From Dipteris shenzhenensis (lineage: Eukaryota; Polypodiophyta; Polypodiopsida; Gleicheniales): a DNA stretch of 64,000 nucleotides. The stretch lies in NCBI GenBank assembly GCA_047967505.1, contig CM106540.1; one strand, 5' to 3'. The position numbers and the translations under genes are program-made. This document shows positions 12,820-24,808 of this stretch, piece after piece. The stretch's first letter is position 1. Every line of letters begins with the position of its first letter. The notes beneath the pieces were generated by a model that saw only the letters and a list, made by a program, of their open reading frames with translations, was not told the DNA's origin and did no database searches.

Positions 12820-13354
12820 ATGTCTCTTTCCAAGGTGTCATTTCTCAATCCATTTGAACCATGCAACATTGACCTATCCTTTTTAAACCATTTGAGTTTT
12901 CCAAAAACTTCGTGGAAATCAATATCAAAACAACCTCCTACCCAAATCATTAAGAATTTTAAATTTCTTGATAACTTTAGCCCTCAAATGCTTCAATTGG
13001 TATTTGCTCCTATGTTTCTTTTATTGCACTCAAATTATGATTTAGACCTAGAGACACCTTTTTGCATTACAAATTTGTGAGCCGTGTTTAAGTTCACATT
13101 TGGGATTGGAACAACAGACTTAACACCATTTTCTCTTTTCGAGTTGGGTTTTGCTTTTACCATATCCCTTTGGCATTCCATAATATCTTTTAGCCCTTAA
13201 GTCACATATTTGTTACAATATAATTTCACATGTGAGAAGTTTCTTGAGACTTCCACAATTTCAATAAACTTTAGGTGATGAATTTCATATTGGTTCATAC
13301 ATGCACACTGAATTCTTTCACATTGGTTCATACATGCACATCAATTTTTTCATC

Positions 13355-13357
<3 letters not shown>

Positions 13358-13427
<70 letters not shown>
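13358..13427. repeat. (GA)n microsatellite
   Basis: Uninterrupted GA dinucleotides for about 70 bp. Confidence 0.97.
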
Positions 13428-13432
<5 letters not shown>

Positions 13433-14238
13433 CTAGAGGTTGCAATTCTCACAAGATAGCTTTAGTTTGAGGTTGGGATGATCCTAAAGTGTGACATGTG
13501 TGAAAAATAATGGGAGATTGGCTTGAATGATTATTGGATATTGTATTTCAATTTGTTACGTGGCCAAGTTTTTTCCATCGTATAGGTTCTCTAGCCCTTT
13601 GGATTTATTTGGACATGCCCTCTAATGGTGGGATGTTTGGAGTTTGTATCATTGTGACTCTTTATTTTGTTTGCAATAGATCGATCTTTTAGAGTATACA
13701 ACATATTTATTGTGCATTCACTCTTTTAAACTAGATATTCATTGTACATTTATTTGTTGGGCTTCTTAGCTCTTGTTCGCATCTTAATTATTGAAATCTA
13801 GCCCGTTCACACTACATCCTCAACATTGATGGTCCATTTTTATTCATTTTCTACTGAAGCCCTAAGTTTGTGTTCTTGATTGACATACCCACCCTATGAG
13901 TAAACATCAATAAGACAATTCAGTCTATTAAAGTAAGTTTCTTCATTCGAATTAAATGGATATCATTAGTTATCGCTTTTACCAAGGAACCATCCTACCT
14001 TTTGGATTCAAAAAAGAAATACTGGGAATGTATGAGCCGGAGGGTAATCCATGTAAATATAGACACATATACGTACCAAAAAACCACCATATCCACATAC
14101 CTGGATAAGAGCCTATACATTTGTTTTTATTAAAACGACAACCCTTATACATTGGAACTTTCCAATAATTATGTACTAGAATAATGGTAAATTTTTATTT
14201 AACAAAACCAACATGTTATATATGATAGGGAACAAGTG

Positions 14239-14243
<5 letters not shown>

Positions 14244-14313
<70 letters not shown>
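14244..14313. repeat. (TA)n(GA)n compound microsatellite
   Basis: A TA run is followed directly by a GA run, about 70 bp in total. Confidence 0.97.
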
Positions 14314-14316
<3 letters not shown>

Positions 14317-14893
14317 GACTAGAAAGAGGAAAAACCATAGAGCCAAATTAGCCATATTAGCAATTTAAAGACAACAAAGAAGACAAGCTATATACAACCG
14401 TATATATATCCGTCAGTAACCATGTGTCTATATCTCAATAAAGGTAACTGTAAGTAGAATTAGATTGTATGAAAATACTACTTTGCATGAATGTTAACAC
14501 AAGTATAAGGAAATAAAAGAAACTACTCTAGAAAGAAAAAGAAAATAATGTAATTGAATACGGAATTTCCAAGGGATTTTTATGATCATGGGGTGATGCT
14601 ATTTTTTTAAAAAAAGGAAGCAAATAACTAATTGGAAAAAACACTAATGATGCTTTACAACTATATTTAAGCATTTAATGGGAGGGATAAGTCAATTCAC
14701 TAAGCCTAATGGAAAAAACAACTATAGGTCATTTTAAAGGGACAATGGGATTTTTTAGGGGAAAGGTAGGAAGTAGAGCAGTATATATACATACTTAATG
14801 AGCCTCAGGCTAGCCAGCTAGGTGAGCTCTCAAAGAACCAGTAGGTAGGGCGAGAAGATGGACATGTAGACTTTAAGCGATGCCTATCACACA

Positions 14894-15503
14894 TGTTAAA
14901 TTACATGGCACAACGGAACAGAAACTGAACAAAGAATAGAGAGTACACAACAAATTGGAGAGAAATAAACTTTTCCTTCAATACTGATGTAGTACAAATG
15001 ATGACTCCATCCACACGTGCGCTCCCACAGTGGAGCTTAGATGGCAATCTAGACAGATACTAGGTGAAGAGCTACTAGCTGGAAGATCTGATATGATAAG
15101 AAGTGATATGATACAATGGACTTGGGAGGTCGCCTCTTTATAGCTATGAGGGCGGTAGTCGGATCAACATAGTTGGTGGAGTCGACCAGTCGACCTAGTC
15201 GGTGGAGCGACCAGTCAACCTAGTCAGTGGAACCGACTAGTCATCCATGGAATATTTAGGGAATATTCCCTATACCATCGCGGGCCAACTGGCCCCCAAG
15301 CCCCAACAAGAATAAAGGGCTCCCACACAATCACCTTTCTACCATCAACAATCTCATTGATAGACCTCATGTGACATGCAAGTCGGGATCCATCTAGTGT
15401 CCCGGGCTCACACATGGCTTCTCCTCATATGGGGGACTTACAACTTGAGCACCTTGGACCACTGGTGGTTACCAGAAGGATGGGGCATTGAGCATATCTA
15501 ACA
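14894..15503 (-). repeat. 3' LTR of copia element
   Basis: It begins TGTTAGATATG and ends TAACA on the minus strand. It aligns along its length to the 5' LTR with scattered substitutions and small indels. Short tandem units of the GTCGACTGGTC type occur inside (about 15180-15240). Confidence 0.93.
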
Positions 15504-15513
15504 CCCCCCCTTA
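15504..15513 (-). promoter_or_regulatory. polypurine tract of copia element
   Basis: The minus strand reads TAAGGGGGGG immediately before the 3' LTR, the usual plus-strand priming site. Confidence 0.8.
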
Positions 15514-15532
15514 ATGTCCACCCGTAGGTGAA

Positions 15533-16994
15533 CTACCTTCTTGGCCCAATGCCGAGTCTCTGAAGATGACACTGAAGCTGATCCTTCTCGAGTGTCTTGG
15601 TGAAGATATCTGCTCCATTTTGCTCTATTGGACAGTAGACCAATTCCACTATCCCGTCCTCGATCAAATCATGCACATAGTGATACTGAATCTCTATATG
15701 TTTTGTGCGTGCATGAAACACTGGATTTTTAGCAATGGCCATGCAACTTTGATTGTCGCACCTCAGCACAGTTGCCTCATTTTCTTGCACTCCCATGTGC
15801 CATAAGATCCTCCTTAGCCACACTGCTTCACATGCCGCAAAACATGCTGCCTTGTACTCGGCCTCGATAGAAGACAATGCCACTGTTGGTTGTTTCTTAC
15901 TGATCCAAGAGAAGATACCTGAACCTAAAGAGAAACAATATCCAGAAACTGATTTTCTGGAATCAGCATCTCTAGACCAATCTGAGTCACAATGACGTGC
16001 CAGTACCATAGGTGATGCCATAATCAAGAGTGCCCTTCACATACCTTGCATTCCAATGATTCTCCTGGGGCTTTTGGAGAACCTGCTCAAAACACCAATA
16101 GCAAAACTGATGTCTGGTCTGGTGTTGCACAGATAGATGAGACTGCCAACCAACTTCCCGTACCTCCCGATGTTTGCTGGTCGTGAGGCATCCTCCATAG
16201 ACAACCTCGCATTTACCTCCATAGGTGTAGCTATCTCCTTGCACTTGGACACACCAAATGCCTTCAAGATCTCCCTTGCATATTTTCGTTGAGAGATGAA
16301 GATCTTGCCTGGCTCTTGCCAGACTTCAATCCCCAAATAGTAGTGCATTAAGCCTAAGACTATCATCTCAAACTCCATGCTCAACGCCTTTCTAGTTTGT
16401 TGGATCATGTCTTCATAGTCACCTGTAATAAGGAGATCATCCACATATACAACAATAATAGCAGTTTTTCCACCTTTCCTGTATACATACAAGTTAGCAT
16501 CTAAGGCACATCTTTTGAAGTTTAATTTATGAAAGAATTTGTCTATCCGTTAGTACCATGCTCTTGGGGCCTATTTTAGCCTTCAGCCCATACAGAGCCG
16601 TACAGAGCCTTCTTCAGCTTACATACCTTGTTCTCAGAATGGGGGGCCTCAAACCCAGGTGGCTGAGCCACATACACCTCCCCCTTGAGGTCACCATTCA
16701 AGAATGCTGATTTAACATCCATTTGATAAACTCGCCACTTTTTATGAGCAGCTCTGATAGTACTGTGCGAATAGTGGTCATTCTAGTAGTCGAAGTGAAA
16801 GATTCCTGAAAATCAAACCCTTCAACCTGCGAAAATCCTTGTGCAACCAATCTAGCTTTGTACTTTTCCAAAGTCCCATCGGCCTTATACTTTACCTTCC
16901 AAACCCACTTGGTGCTAATAACCTTTTTGTTAGGTGGTCGATCTACCAGCTCCCAAGTTTCATTCTTCATGATGCTATCATATTCTACTTGCAT
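15533..16994 (-). pseudogene. copia reverse transcriptase and RNase H
   Basis: The RT starts in 16698-16994 (STKWVWKVKYKADGTLEKYK, ARLVAQGFSQ). It continues after a broken stretch into 16037-16492 with the catalytic VVYVDDLLITGD and YYLGIEV. RNase H in 15533-16027 shows HCDSDWSRDADSRKS, SWISKKQPTVALSS and SSIEAEYKA, ending in HIEIQYHYVHD. Frames change at about 16030 and 16500-16690. The family is clear; the copy is inactive because of these breaks. Confidence 0.93.
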
Positions 16995-17186
16995 AGCACT
17001 TTTCCAATCTCAGTCTACAAGTGCTTCCTCCAAACTTGCAATAATCTCAGCCATCAAGGCCATATTGACTATGTGAGTAGAAGCCGTCCTTTGCTCCTCG
17101 ATTCTCTGAGACCGCCTTGGTCCATTTGCATGTTGCTCAATAGACATAGGCATCTGGTTATCATGGTCGTAGAGCTGCCTTACCCA

Positions 17187-18540
17187 TCACGGCAATGGCT
17201 TTTCCAGTGGTGTAACAACAGGTTGGTGACTTAGACCTTCATCATCTGATATTTCATCCTCCTTTATAGCTCTTGGGACAGGTCCATAGTGAATTACCTC
17301 TTCACTTGATGATAAAGTGGAAGAGCTCTTCTTTGCCTCTTGGTCAGACAACTTATAGGCTTTCTTCTCATCACAATAGCCTAAGAAGATACATTTGGTG
17401 CTTTTTGGATGTAGCTTGTTTCTCTCTTTGTCTGGTACATGTGCATAGCATTCACACCCAAACGTTATGAAGTGGAAGACAAATGGCTTCTTACCACTGT
17501 AAGCCTCATGTGGTGTTTTACCTTTTAGTGCCTTTGTATAGCTATGATTAAGGATGTAAACTGCAGTATTGACAGCCTCAGCCCAAAAGTGGTTTGGCAG
17601 TCCAGAACCTTTCAACATACACCTCCCCATCTCCATCGTGGTCCGCATTCGACATTCAACAACCGAATTTTGATGAGGCGTCTGTGGTGTCGTTGTTTGT
17701 CTCTTGATCCCTTTGCTCTTGCAAAAATCTCCAAACTCTGTAGAAACAAACTCACCACCACCATCCGATCTGATTTTCTTCACTTTTCTCATGTTTCATT
17801 TTCAACAAGCTGTAGCCATTCTTTAAATTTACCAAAAGCTTGAGCCTTTTCGCGAAGAAAGTACACCCACATCTTCCGACTATAGTAATCGACAATCAAT
17901 AAAAAATAGGAAGATCCCCCCAAGGCCTGTGTAGGCATATTACTGCACAAGTCAACATGCACCAACTCTAGAGGAGCGTTTGCTCTATTCTTACTTTCTT
18001 GTGGGAATGCCTTTCTGTGTTGCTTGCCCATCATGCAAGCTTCACATGGTTCTTTGATTTCTATGACTGTAGGTAAGTGAGCAACGATACCTTGCTTCTG
18101 CATCTCCTTCATTACTGCAAATCCGATGTGGCCGAATCTGTCATGCCAAAGTCTGCTTGTGCCCACTCGAGCGGTGGCTGTAAGAGCACTTAGCTCATAC
18201 AGGTTGTTCCTCCTTACTCCTGTGCCAACAAGATTGCATGCACTATCTAGAATTTTTGCTCCTGTCTTGTTGAACCTCACCTCATGGTCAAGGTCAGTTA
18301 TGGAAGCCATTGATAGCAAATTTCTCTTGATTTGTGGAACATACAACACATTAGATAGTTTCTTAACATCTCCATTTACGAAAACAAATGAAACCGTACA
18401 TGTACCCTCAACAGGGCATTTTGCGTTATTACCAACCGTCATGGTGATGGGTTCCTGTAGAGGCTACATGAAACAATATAGACCCTTCTTGTAGGTCATG
18501 TGACAAGAGGCACCACTATCCAACACCCATGAATCAGTGG
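17187..18540 (-). pseudogene. copia protease and integrase
   Basis: The protease active site DSGASCHMT is encoded near 18500-18540 but out of frame with the upstream gag, so a frameshift lies there. Integrase follows in 17789-18442: LWHDRFGHIG and CEACMMGKQHRKAF form the HHCC zinc site, then HVDLCSNM and DYYSRKMWVYF. The second frame (17187-17792) has IRSDGGGEF and the Glu-containing QNSVVECRMRT, completing the DDE set. A stop separates the two frames at about 17790. Confidence 0.92.
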
Positions 18541-19524
18541 TTGAAGCTTCTTGAACTGAGGAACACTCTTCCTCAATGGCCAAAACTCTACTTCTGTTGT
18601 GTTAGCTGTCTCTTTCCCCTTATCTATCTTCTTTAGGATACCATTCTTTTCATCTACTTTCTTGACCCAGCAATCTGCAATCATATGGCCCTTCTTTTTG
18701 CAGTAGAAGCATTCTCCCTCAAACTTCTTCTTGCCGCCCTTCTTCTTTTTGTCACCACTAGTAGAGGACTCACCTTTGGTGGAGGAACCACCTTTGCCTT
18801 TTGCAGTGGTAGAGAAAGCAGCATCCCCATTGCCGCCTCCATCTCGAGCTTTAAGCCTCAATTCCTCCTCCATAAGTAAAGCACATAACTCCTCAAATGA
18901 CAATGGTTGGGGTCTCATCTAATTGTTAAGCGCTGTTACCAGTCCATCAGACCTTGGTGGACATATCCGGAGACACCGCTGAGCTAGCTCTTTGCTAGTC
19001 TTTTGTATCCCAGCACCAACCACCTGGTCACGAAGATTTTTGATTCGGGTTATGAACACCTCCTCTGTCTCTCCTTCATTAAACTTCTCAGCTACGAGCT
19101 GATTCTCTAGGTTTTGGATCCTTGTCTAATTCCACGCCTCATACTGACTCTTCAATATGTTCTAGGCCATAGTGGCCTTAGATGTATGCTGAATCAAGGT
19201 CAAAACACTATTAGTAGTACTTGTAACCATTGCACACAGAGCATCTGTGTTCCTACATTTCCAAGCTCGTAGAAGGTCGGCATTAGGAGGTATCATACTC
19301 CCCATATTTGCTGGGTCGGGGGTTCCTTGTGGTTTTGGGTCAGTCCCCAGTACTGTCTCCAGAAGCTCATACGAATCCAGAATAGTAGTAATTTTAAACT
19401 TCCACAAAGTGTAGTTCGTACCATCTAGCTTGCTTTCACTGAAGGCTGGTGGGCGAATCCTCAACGCGTAGATTGTTGGTGCAGTAGCAGCTGCTGAACT
19501 TGAGCCGCTTCTTATTGCCATCAC
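18496..19524 (-). pseudogene. copia gag
   Basis: The N-terminal part (19162-19524) contains KLDGTNYTLWKFKITTIL, a typical copia gag start. A middle stretch with stops (18920-19160) leads to 18496-18918, with a lysine/glycine-rich linker and a zinc knuckle CFYCKKKGHMIADCW (CX2CX4HX4C). Stops at about 19160 and 18920 break it into three pieces. Confidence 0.9.
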
Positions 19525-19583
19525 TCCGTATGCTGTTGAAGCCCTCGCCTCTCTTCTATTTTTCGATCCTTAGAGCCGCATGG

Positions 19584-19595
19584 GCTCTGATACCA
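19584..19595 (-). promoter_or_regulatory. primer-binding site, tRNA-iMet type
   Basis: The minus strand reads TGGTATCAGAGC directly after the 5' LTR terminal CA, matching the complement of initiator tRNA-Met. Confidence 0.95.
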
Positions 19596-20230
19596 TGTTA
19601 AATTACACGGCACAACGGAATAGAAACTGAACAAAGAATAGAGAGTACACAACAAACTGGAGAGGAACAAACTTTTCCTTCAATACTGATGTAGTACAGA
19701 TGATGACTCCATCCACCCATGCACTCCCACATTGGAGCTTAGATGGCGATCTAGACAGATACTAGGTGAAGAGCTACTAGCTAGAAGATCTGATCTGATC
19801 TAAACTGATCTGATACAATGGACTGGGGAGGTTGCCTCTTTATAGCTATGAGGGCGGTAGTCAGTTCAACATAGTCGATGGAGTCAACCTAGTTGGTGGA
19901 GCCGACCAGTCAACCTAGTCAGTGGAACCGACTAGTTGTCGATGGAATATTCAGGGAATATTTCCTATAACGTCGCCTCGGGGGCTCCCACCCCCGAACC
20001 CCCACCAGGGGGGCCGCTGGCCCCAAGCCCCAGCAAGAATAAGGGGCTCCCACACAATCACCTTTCTACCATCAACAATCTCATTGATAGACCTCATCTG
20101 ACATGCAAGTCAGGATCCATCCAGTGTCCTAGGCTCACACATGGCTTCTCCTCATATGGGGGCCTTACAACTTGAGCACCTTGGACCACTGGTGGTTACC
20201 AAGAGGGTGGGGCATTGAGCATATCTAACA
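19596..20230 (-). repeat. 5' LTR of copia element
   Basis: 635 bp, starting TGTTAGATATG and ending TTAACA on the minus strand. It is longer than the 3' LTR because of small indels, including a GC-rich insertion around 19975-20020. Confidence 0.93.
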
Positions 20231-20350
20231 ACACAGAGGTCCGTGATCTATGGAGAGGATGCAAGACTTTTCAGTTTGAGCCATCGTGTAATAGAGGTGT
20301 ATGTTGGGCATAGAAGATGCTGCTTCTCAATACATGTTATTCTTGTCATT

Positions 20351-21167
20351 CTACTCATGGCTTGATGATGACTCCACGTAGTTGACTTGCTGGTTTTTCA
20401 ATCTGCAATCTTCTTCCTTGTGTCCCAGCTTCTTGCAATGGTGACACTTTGGTTTGTTTTTTAGTCTGCAGTCACTTTGATAGTGACCCATCCTTCTGCA
20501 ATGGTAACACTTCGTTGATGTTTTACTGAACAATGCTTGTTCTTCATTATTGCTGTTGCATGTCGATGTCAATGTCGATGTCGATGCCTTGAACTCTCTT
20601 TCTTTTTCAAGAAGAGAGGATACACATTCCTCAAACTTTGGATCTAGGAGATTCTTCAAAGTGATTGTTAGTGTAGTGTACTCTGTAGGCATGATTTTAA
20701 GGAGGGATTGGAAGTGCATCCTTTTCCCCTACTTTTGCATTTATGCATTCTGGTTGGGTCATAATGCTTTTGATTTTGTTGACAAATTGTGCCATTGATT
20801 CATTGAAGCTCATGTGTAAACCATAGAATTCAATCTTAAGATGAATTTCTTGGTTTTTGGCTTTTGCAACAAACATTGTGTTCAACTTATCCCATGCATC
20901 TTTGGCATGATCCTTAGAGTTTATATGATGAATTATGTTTGGACCCAAGTGCAAACCAATGAGTGATAGTGCTACTTGTTCTTTTTCCTTCCAGGCATCA
21001 ATTTGTGCAATGGGTATGCCTTCTTTTACAATCTTCCAAAGCTTTTTATGCATTAAGAGATACCTCATTTGTGTAGACCAGGTGTGAAATCCTTCCCCAG
21101 TGAACTTCTCAACAGTTGGGGTGCATATTGTCATTGCAAAGGTCTTACCAATTGAAGAAACTTTCAA
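20351..21167 (-). pseudogene. second copia-type gag fragment
   Basis: The 20697-21167 frame has a copia gag core (FTGEGFHTWSTQMRYLL, LWKIVKEGI, AKDAWDKLNTMF). It shifts frame into 20351-20719, which ends with two zinc knuckles, CYHCRRMGHYQSDC and CHHCKKLGHKEEDC. This is a different family from the neighbouring copia element, which has one knuckle. No pol follows on the far side of the 14894-20230 insertion. It is probably an older copy truncated or hit by that insertion. Confidence 0.85.
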
Positions 21168-22417
21168 ATCTGGGAGTGTCTAATTGCATACAATGACTCT
21201 GACTTGACAAGCGCGTAGAGCTCAAAAAGACGATTACTTTTCCTTTTTGGAGCATGTGCAAAATTTTCCTAGATTGCAAGTTATAGCTTGTCGAAGTTTT
21301 TGTGAAAAAGGCCTTTGATGATGTGGCATAGGGATTCACATGCAGAACACAAAGTGTGCCTAGTAGGGGTTATGTGCTTAGCTGGCACTATGCCACGTGG
21401 TAGAAACATAACCAAACCTCAATAACCTAACGATGGTAAATTTAATCTAACCAAAAGCTGAACCCAAGGCCATACTTAACCAATGTTACTTGTGAATCTG
21501 CCACGTGTCAATTGTGAGGAACCTTTGTAGACCTTTGGAATTTCTGAGGTAGGCGACGTCTCTTCGTCGAGGGAGATTTTCGTCGATGGTCCGTCTCGCT
21601 CTGGATGGAGAAGTTGGTGTATGGAGGCATATGGAGTGGCTTTTGCAAAGATGGCGTTGACAAGCTCTTCGTTTGGAGGTAGGCTGAGGCAATTCGTTGG
21701 TTGTCTGGCGGCTGGCTTGGCAATGGAGGAGCCGCTGTAGGGTGTCGGCTACTGAGGTGCCATCAGGCTTTGCTTGCCTTACGCTACTGTGTTGAAGCAT
21801 AGATGGTAGGCTGGCTGTCCATGTGTGGATCCGTGGATGGAGCCGGAGCTATGGTGATGAGGCACTGCTCATGTGCTATGGAGCAATTTCGTTCTGCAGT
21901 GTAGGTTGCTCATTGTTGCTGCCCGTCTTATGCCTGAAGGAACCCTTGAGAGTCTGCTTGACTCGGTCGAAGTCAGAATTGACGTAGCGTAGAGAATGGT
22001 CCGATGGGTTATACCTTGGGGGGCAAGGAAAACCCGCTTGAGCAAAGAACTCGTGAGCGCAGAGCGCCTCTCCAAAGTAGATGGTTTTGCCTCCCGAAAG
22101 CTGCTATGGGAGCTGTTGTATCCACAGCTTACAATAACCTTGTTAAAGAAGGATAGCTTCAAGTTTCTGCAGTTGTGTAGATCCATGGCTTGAGGGAAAT
22201 GAGTGGGATTCTCGATACGTGAATAGGCCATAGAGACAATTCAGCAAATGCTTCTTGGCTCCTATGTTACGGGTCATGGAAGAAACGCTTTATGCAATGA
22301 CGGAGATCTCTCAAAATAATCCTCCATAAAATTCAAACGAAACTCTCTCATGAAAAAGAACATTCAAGAACTCTCAACCTCTCACGAATATGGCGCCTCA
22401 TTGGAAGGTACAACCAT
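21168..22417. other. leader-like stretch upstream of the gag fragment
   Basis: It lies between a primer-site-like sequence (22418-22429) and the gag fragment on the minus strand. The short open frames here show no domain I recognise. Confidence 0.4.
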
Positions 22418-22429
22418 GCTCTAATACCA
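22418..22429 (-). promoter_or_regulatory. primer-site-like motif with possible LTR edge
   Basis: The minus strand reads TGGTATTAGAGC, one base from the tRNA-iMet primer site, preceded by CTTTGTCA, which could be an LTR end. It would fit the gag fragment at 20351-21167. No second LTR was found, so the LTR itself is unproven. Confidence 0.5.
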
Positions 22430-22523
22430 TGACAAAGTGAGGGATCAAGGAGGATCGTAACCCCATGAGAGAGACATAAGGTAGACAACAATCAATCTAA
22501 GTATGATCACTACCACATAATTT

Positions 22524-24370
22524 ATGTTTCTGATGGCAGTTGATGCCAAAAAGACCCCAATCCCCCACTCCTTCCACTACAGCCTGGCGTTTGAGGGAAT
22601 CATTCCCCAATCTCATGGGATGGTTCGGCTTTCTGACCCCAACCTAGTCAATCCCATTGCCCCCCCATCAATGTCCTATCGTGAGAAAGGTAAAGATGGA
22701 TCTTCACTAGCTGAGGTATGTGGGTGTTGTCATAGCACATCACAACTTCTCATCCAATTGGGGAGACACGTTGGATAGAATTAAGGCCTCCCTTTGATCT
22801 CTCAAGGTAGAGGAAGCTTCCCTCTTTGAAGTTAAGCCTCCTTGGGAAGACAAACCACCCCAAGAAAATAAGGCTTCAAGAACCAAGGCTGTGAAGGCTT
22901 TCTCCAAGGAAAAGGAATCTGCTTCAGAAGTCATAGAAGATGATGGAGAAGAAACCAATTTGCAACAAGTCCTAAAGCGTTTAAAGGCTTATACGGTACA
23001 GAATCATAAGATATTCCTAGAACAAGCCAAAAGGTCAGTTGAGCAAGGCAATCAATAGGGGTATGATGGGTCCACCAAGTTCAAGGAGGTGGACCTTGCT
23101 AAGGAAGATGAAGATCCTAAGCCAATCTAGCCGATGATTTGACCCCAAATAGGCCTTGCTTGCTTTATGAGTTTCAAGACTATTTTGACTATTATACCAT
23201 CCCTATGATGGATGACATCAGGCCTGTGTAGCAACGATCCTATTCGATGAACTCAAAGTATGCGATGATTGTTCGAGAAGAGATACAACAAAAAATCGAT
23301 GCAAGGTTCATTTATGAGATCGAGCCATACCGACAAAGTATCTCCCATTTTCATAGTGCTGAAAAATAATGGCAATGTCGGAGCATGTGGTGATCTCAAG
23401 AAATTAAATGTTGTGACTCGTAAGGATCATTACCCACCACTGCCCTTCATGGAGCACATCATGGAAAGAGTCACATGCAAAGAGACTTAAAAGTTCTTAG
23501 ATTGGCCCTTAGGATGTAATCAGGTGTCCATAGCACCAAAAGATCATCATTAAACTGCATTTGCCATGGTCTATGCCTCAAAATTAATGCTCTTTAGACT
23601 TACTAATGCTCCCGCGACATTCCAAAGGTTGATGATAATGGCCTTCAAAGAATATCTTAGAGATTTTCTAGAGGTTTTTCTCGATGACTTCTGTGTCCAT
23701 TCCCAAATGGTGGGAGGATCATCTCAAGTATTTGAGACTTGTATTCAAGAGCTGTCATCTCTATCGAATCTTGCTCAACCCATTGACGTGCTAGTTTTGG
23801 GTGAAACACAGGGTTATACTCAAACACATAGTGTCTAAAAATGGAATCTCCATGGACTTTAACAAGATCAAACTTATTCTAGAATTACCCCCACCCACGA
23901 ATGCAAAAGGTGTACTACAATTCGTCGGGCATGCAAGTTATTACCACAGGTTTATTTACAATTACGTTGAGATTTCCTACCCCTTGTATAAATTATTGAT
24001 TGTATCCATTGGACAAAAGAATGTCAAATATCCTACGAGACACTTAAGTTGGTCTTGGCTTATGCCCCGATTTTGCAAGCACCATGATTGGGACTTAATG
24101 TTTCATGTCCAAATTGATGCTTCTAAATTTGCAATAGGGTGTGTATTGGCACATCCAGGTGAGTTTAACTTGGACTATCCTTGATATATTTTGCTAGTTG
24201 CCAACTAAATGATGCCAAGATGAACTACGTTATAATGGAATGAGAAGGGCTTGCCATGGTGTATGCAGTTAAAACATTTAGGCATTACTTGCTAATAAAA
24301 AAATTGTCTTCTTCGTGGATCACCATGCTCTCCTTTACTTAGTCAACAAACCATGCATAACTATTGGTGC
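22524..24370 (+). pseudogene. Ty3/gypsy RT and RNase H fragment
   Basis: From about 23260 the plus strand encodes, in broken frames, an RT: KIDARFIYEIE, VVTRKDHYPPLPF, LTNAPATFQRLM and the catalytic VFLDDFCVHSQ. After a frameshift near 23800 come HIVSKNGISMDFNKIKL and GHASYYHRFI. RNase H follows (QIDASKFAIGCVLAHPGEF, and FFVDHHALLYLVNKPC at about 24320-24355). The lysine/glutamate-rich stretch at 22770-23110 resembles the linker before RT. It is related to but distinct from the pol at 55-2791. Neither LTRs nor integrase are attached. Confidence 0.88.
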
Positions 24371-24625
24371 AAGCCAAAACACCTCTGCATAAAGCCAGTT
24401 GTCATGGTGAAACCTCCTTCCAAGGACGTTGATACTATGCTATCATCTTCATATAGGTTGAGAAAATATTTTGTTTACTTTGGGACTCCAAAAGCTCTCC
24501 AAAAGTCAAACCATGGCAAGTTTTTAATGTCGAGCAAAGTGTTTCCTTGAGCATCTTTATGCTTGTTGGTGGTTCTTTGATTGGATATGATCTCTGAAAG
24601 CTACAGCAATAACAAATCAAGTGAT

Positions 24626-24808
24626 TGTTAAAGATAGTGTAAATTGCACTATCCACATAGGGGATAGGGGTAAACCCTAACCCTAACCCTAAAGGGTTCA
24701 CATGTATATCTTCATGTTCATTGTTAATACACTTAGTGTACACGTCGAAATATCATGTGCACTCCTCTCTTTCTCCGTCTCTCACTTCTGCTATCATGGT
24801 ATCAGAGC
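24626..24808 (+). repeat. short LTR candidate plus primer site
   Basis: A perfect TGGTATCAGAGC primer site at 24797-24808 is preceded by sequence that begins TGTTA (24626) and ends TATCA (24796), giving a possible 171-bp LTR. A few CCCTAAC repeats lie inside it. No partner LTR was found, so this may be a relic of a small LTR element. Confidence 0.4.

Larger units (their letters stand above)
12820..14888. other. intergenic, no gene seen apart from microsatellites
   Basis: AT-rich sequence with a (GA)n tract and a (TA)n(GA)n tract. I find no protein domain or RNA gene. It ends at the target site of the copia element. Confidence 0.5.
14894..20230 (-). mobile_element. complete Ty1/copia LTR retrotransposon
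   Basis: Two LTRs (14894-15503 and 19596-20230) flank a gag-pol region in copia order: gag, protease, integrase, RT, RNase H. A 5-bp target duplication, ACACA, lies at 14889-14893 and 20231-20235. The initiator-tRNA-Met primer site directly adjoins the 5' LTR and a purine-rich tract adjoins the 3' LTR. The coding part has several stops and frameshifts, so the copy is structurally complete but cannot act on its own. Confidence 0.95.

Noticed and set aside
24670-24692. CCCTAAC repeats as a telomere
   Set aside because: Only about three units inside a possible LTR; far too short for telomeric DNA.
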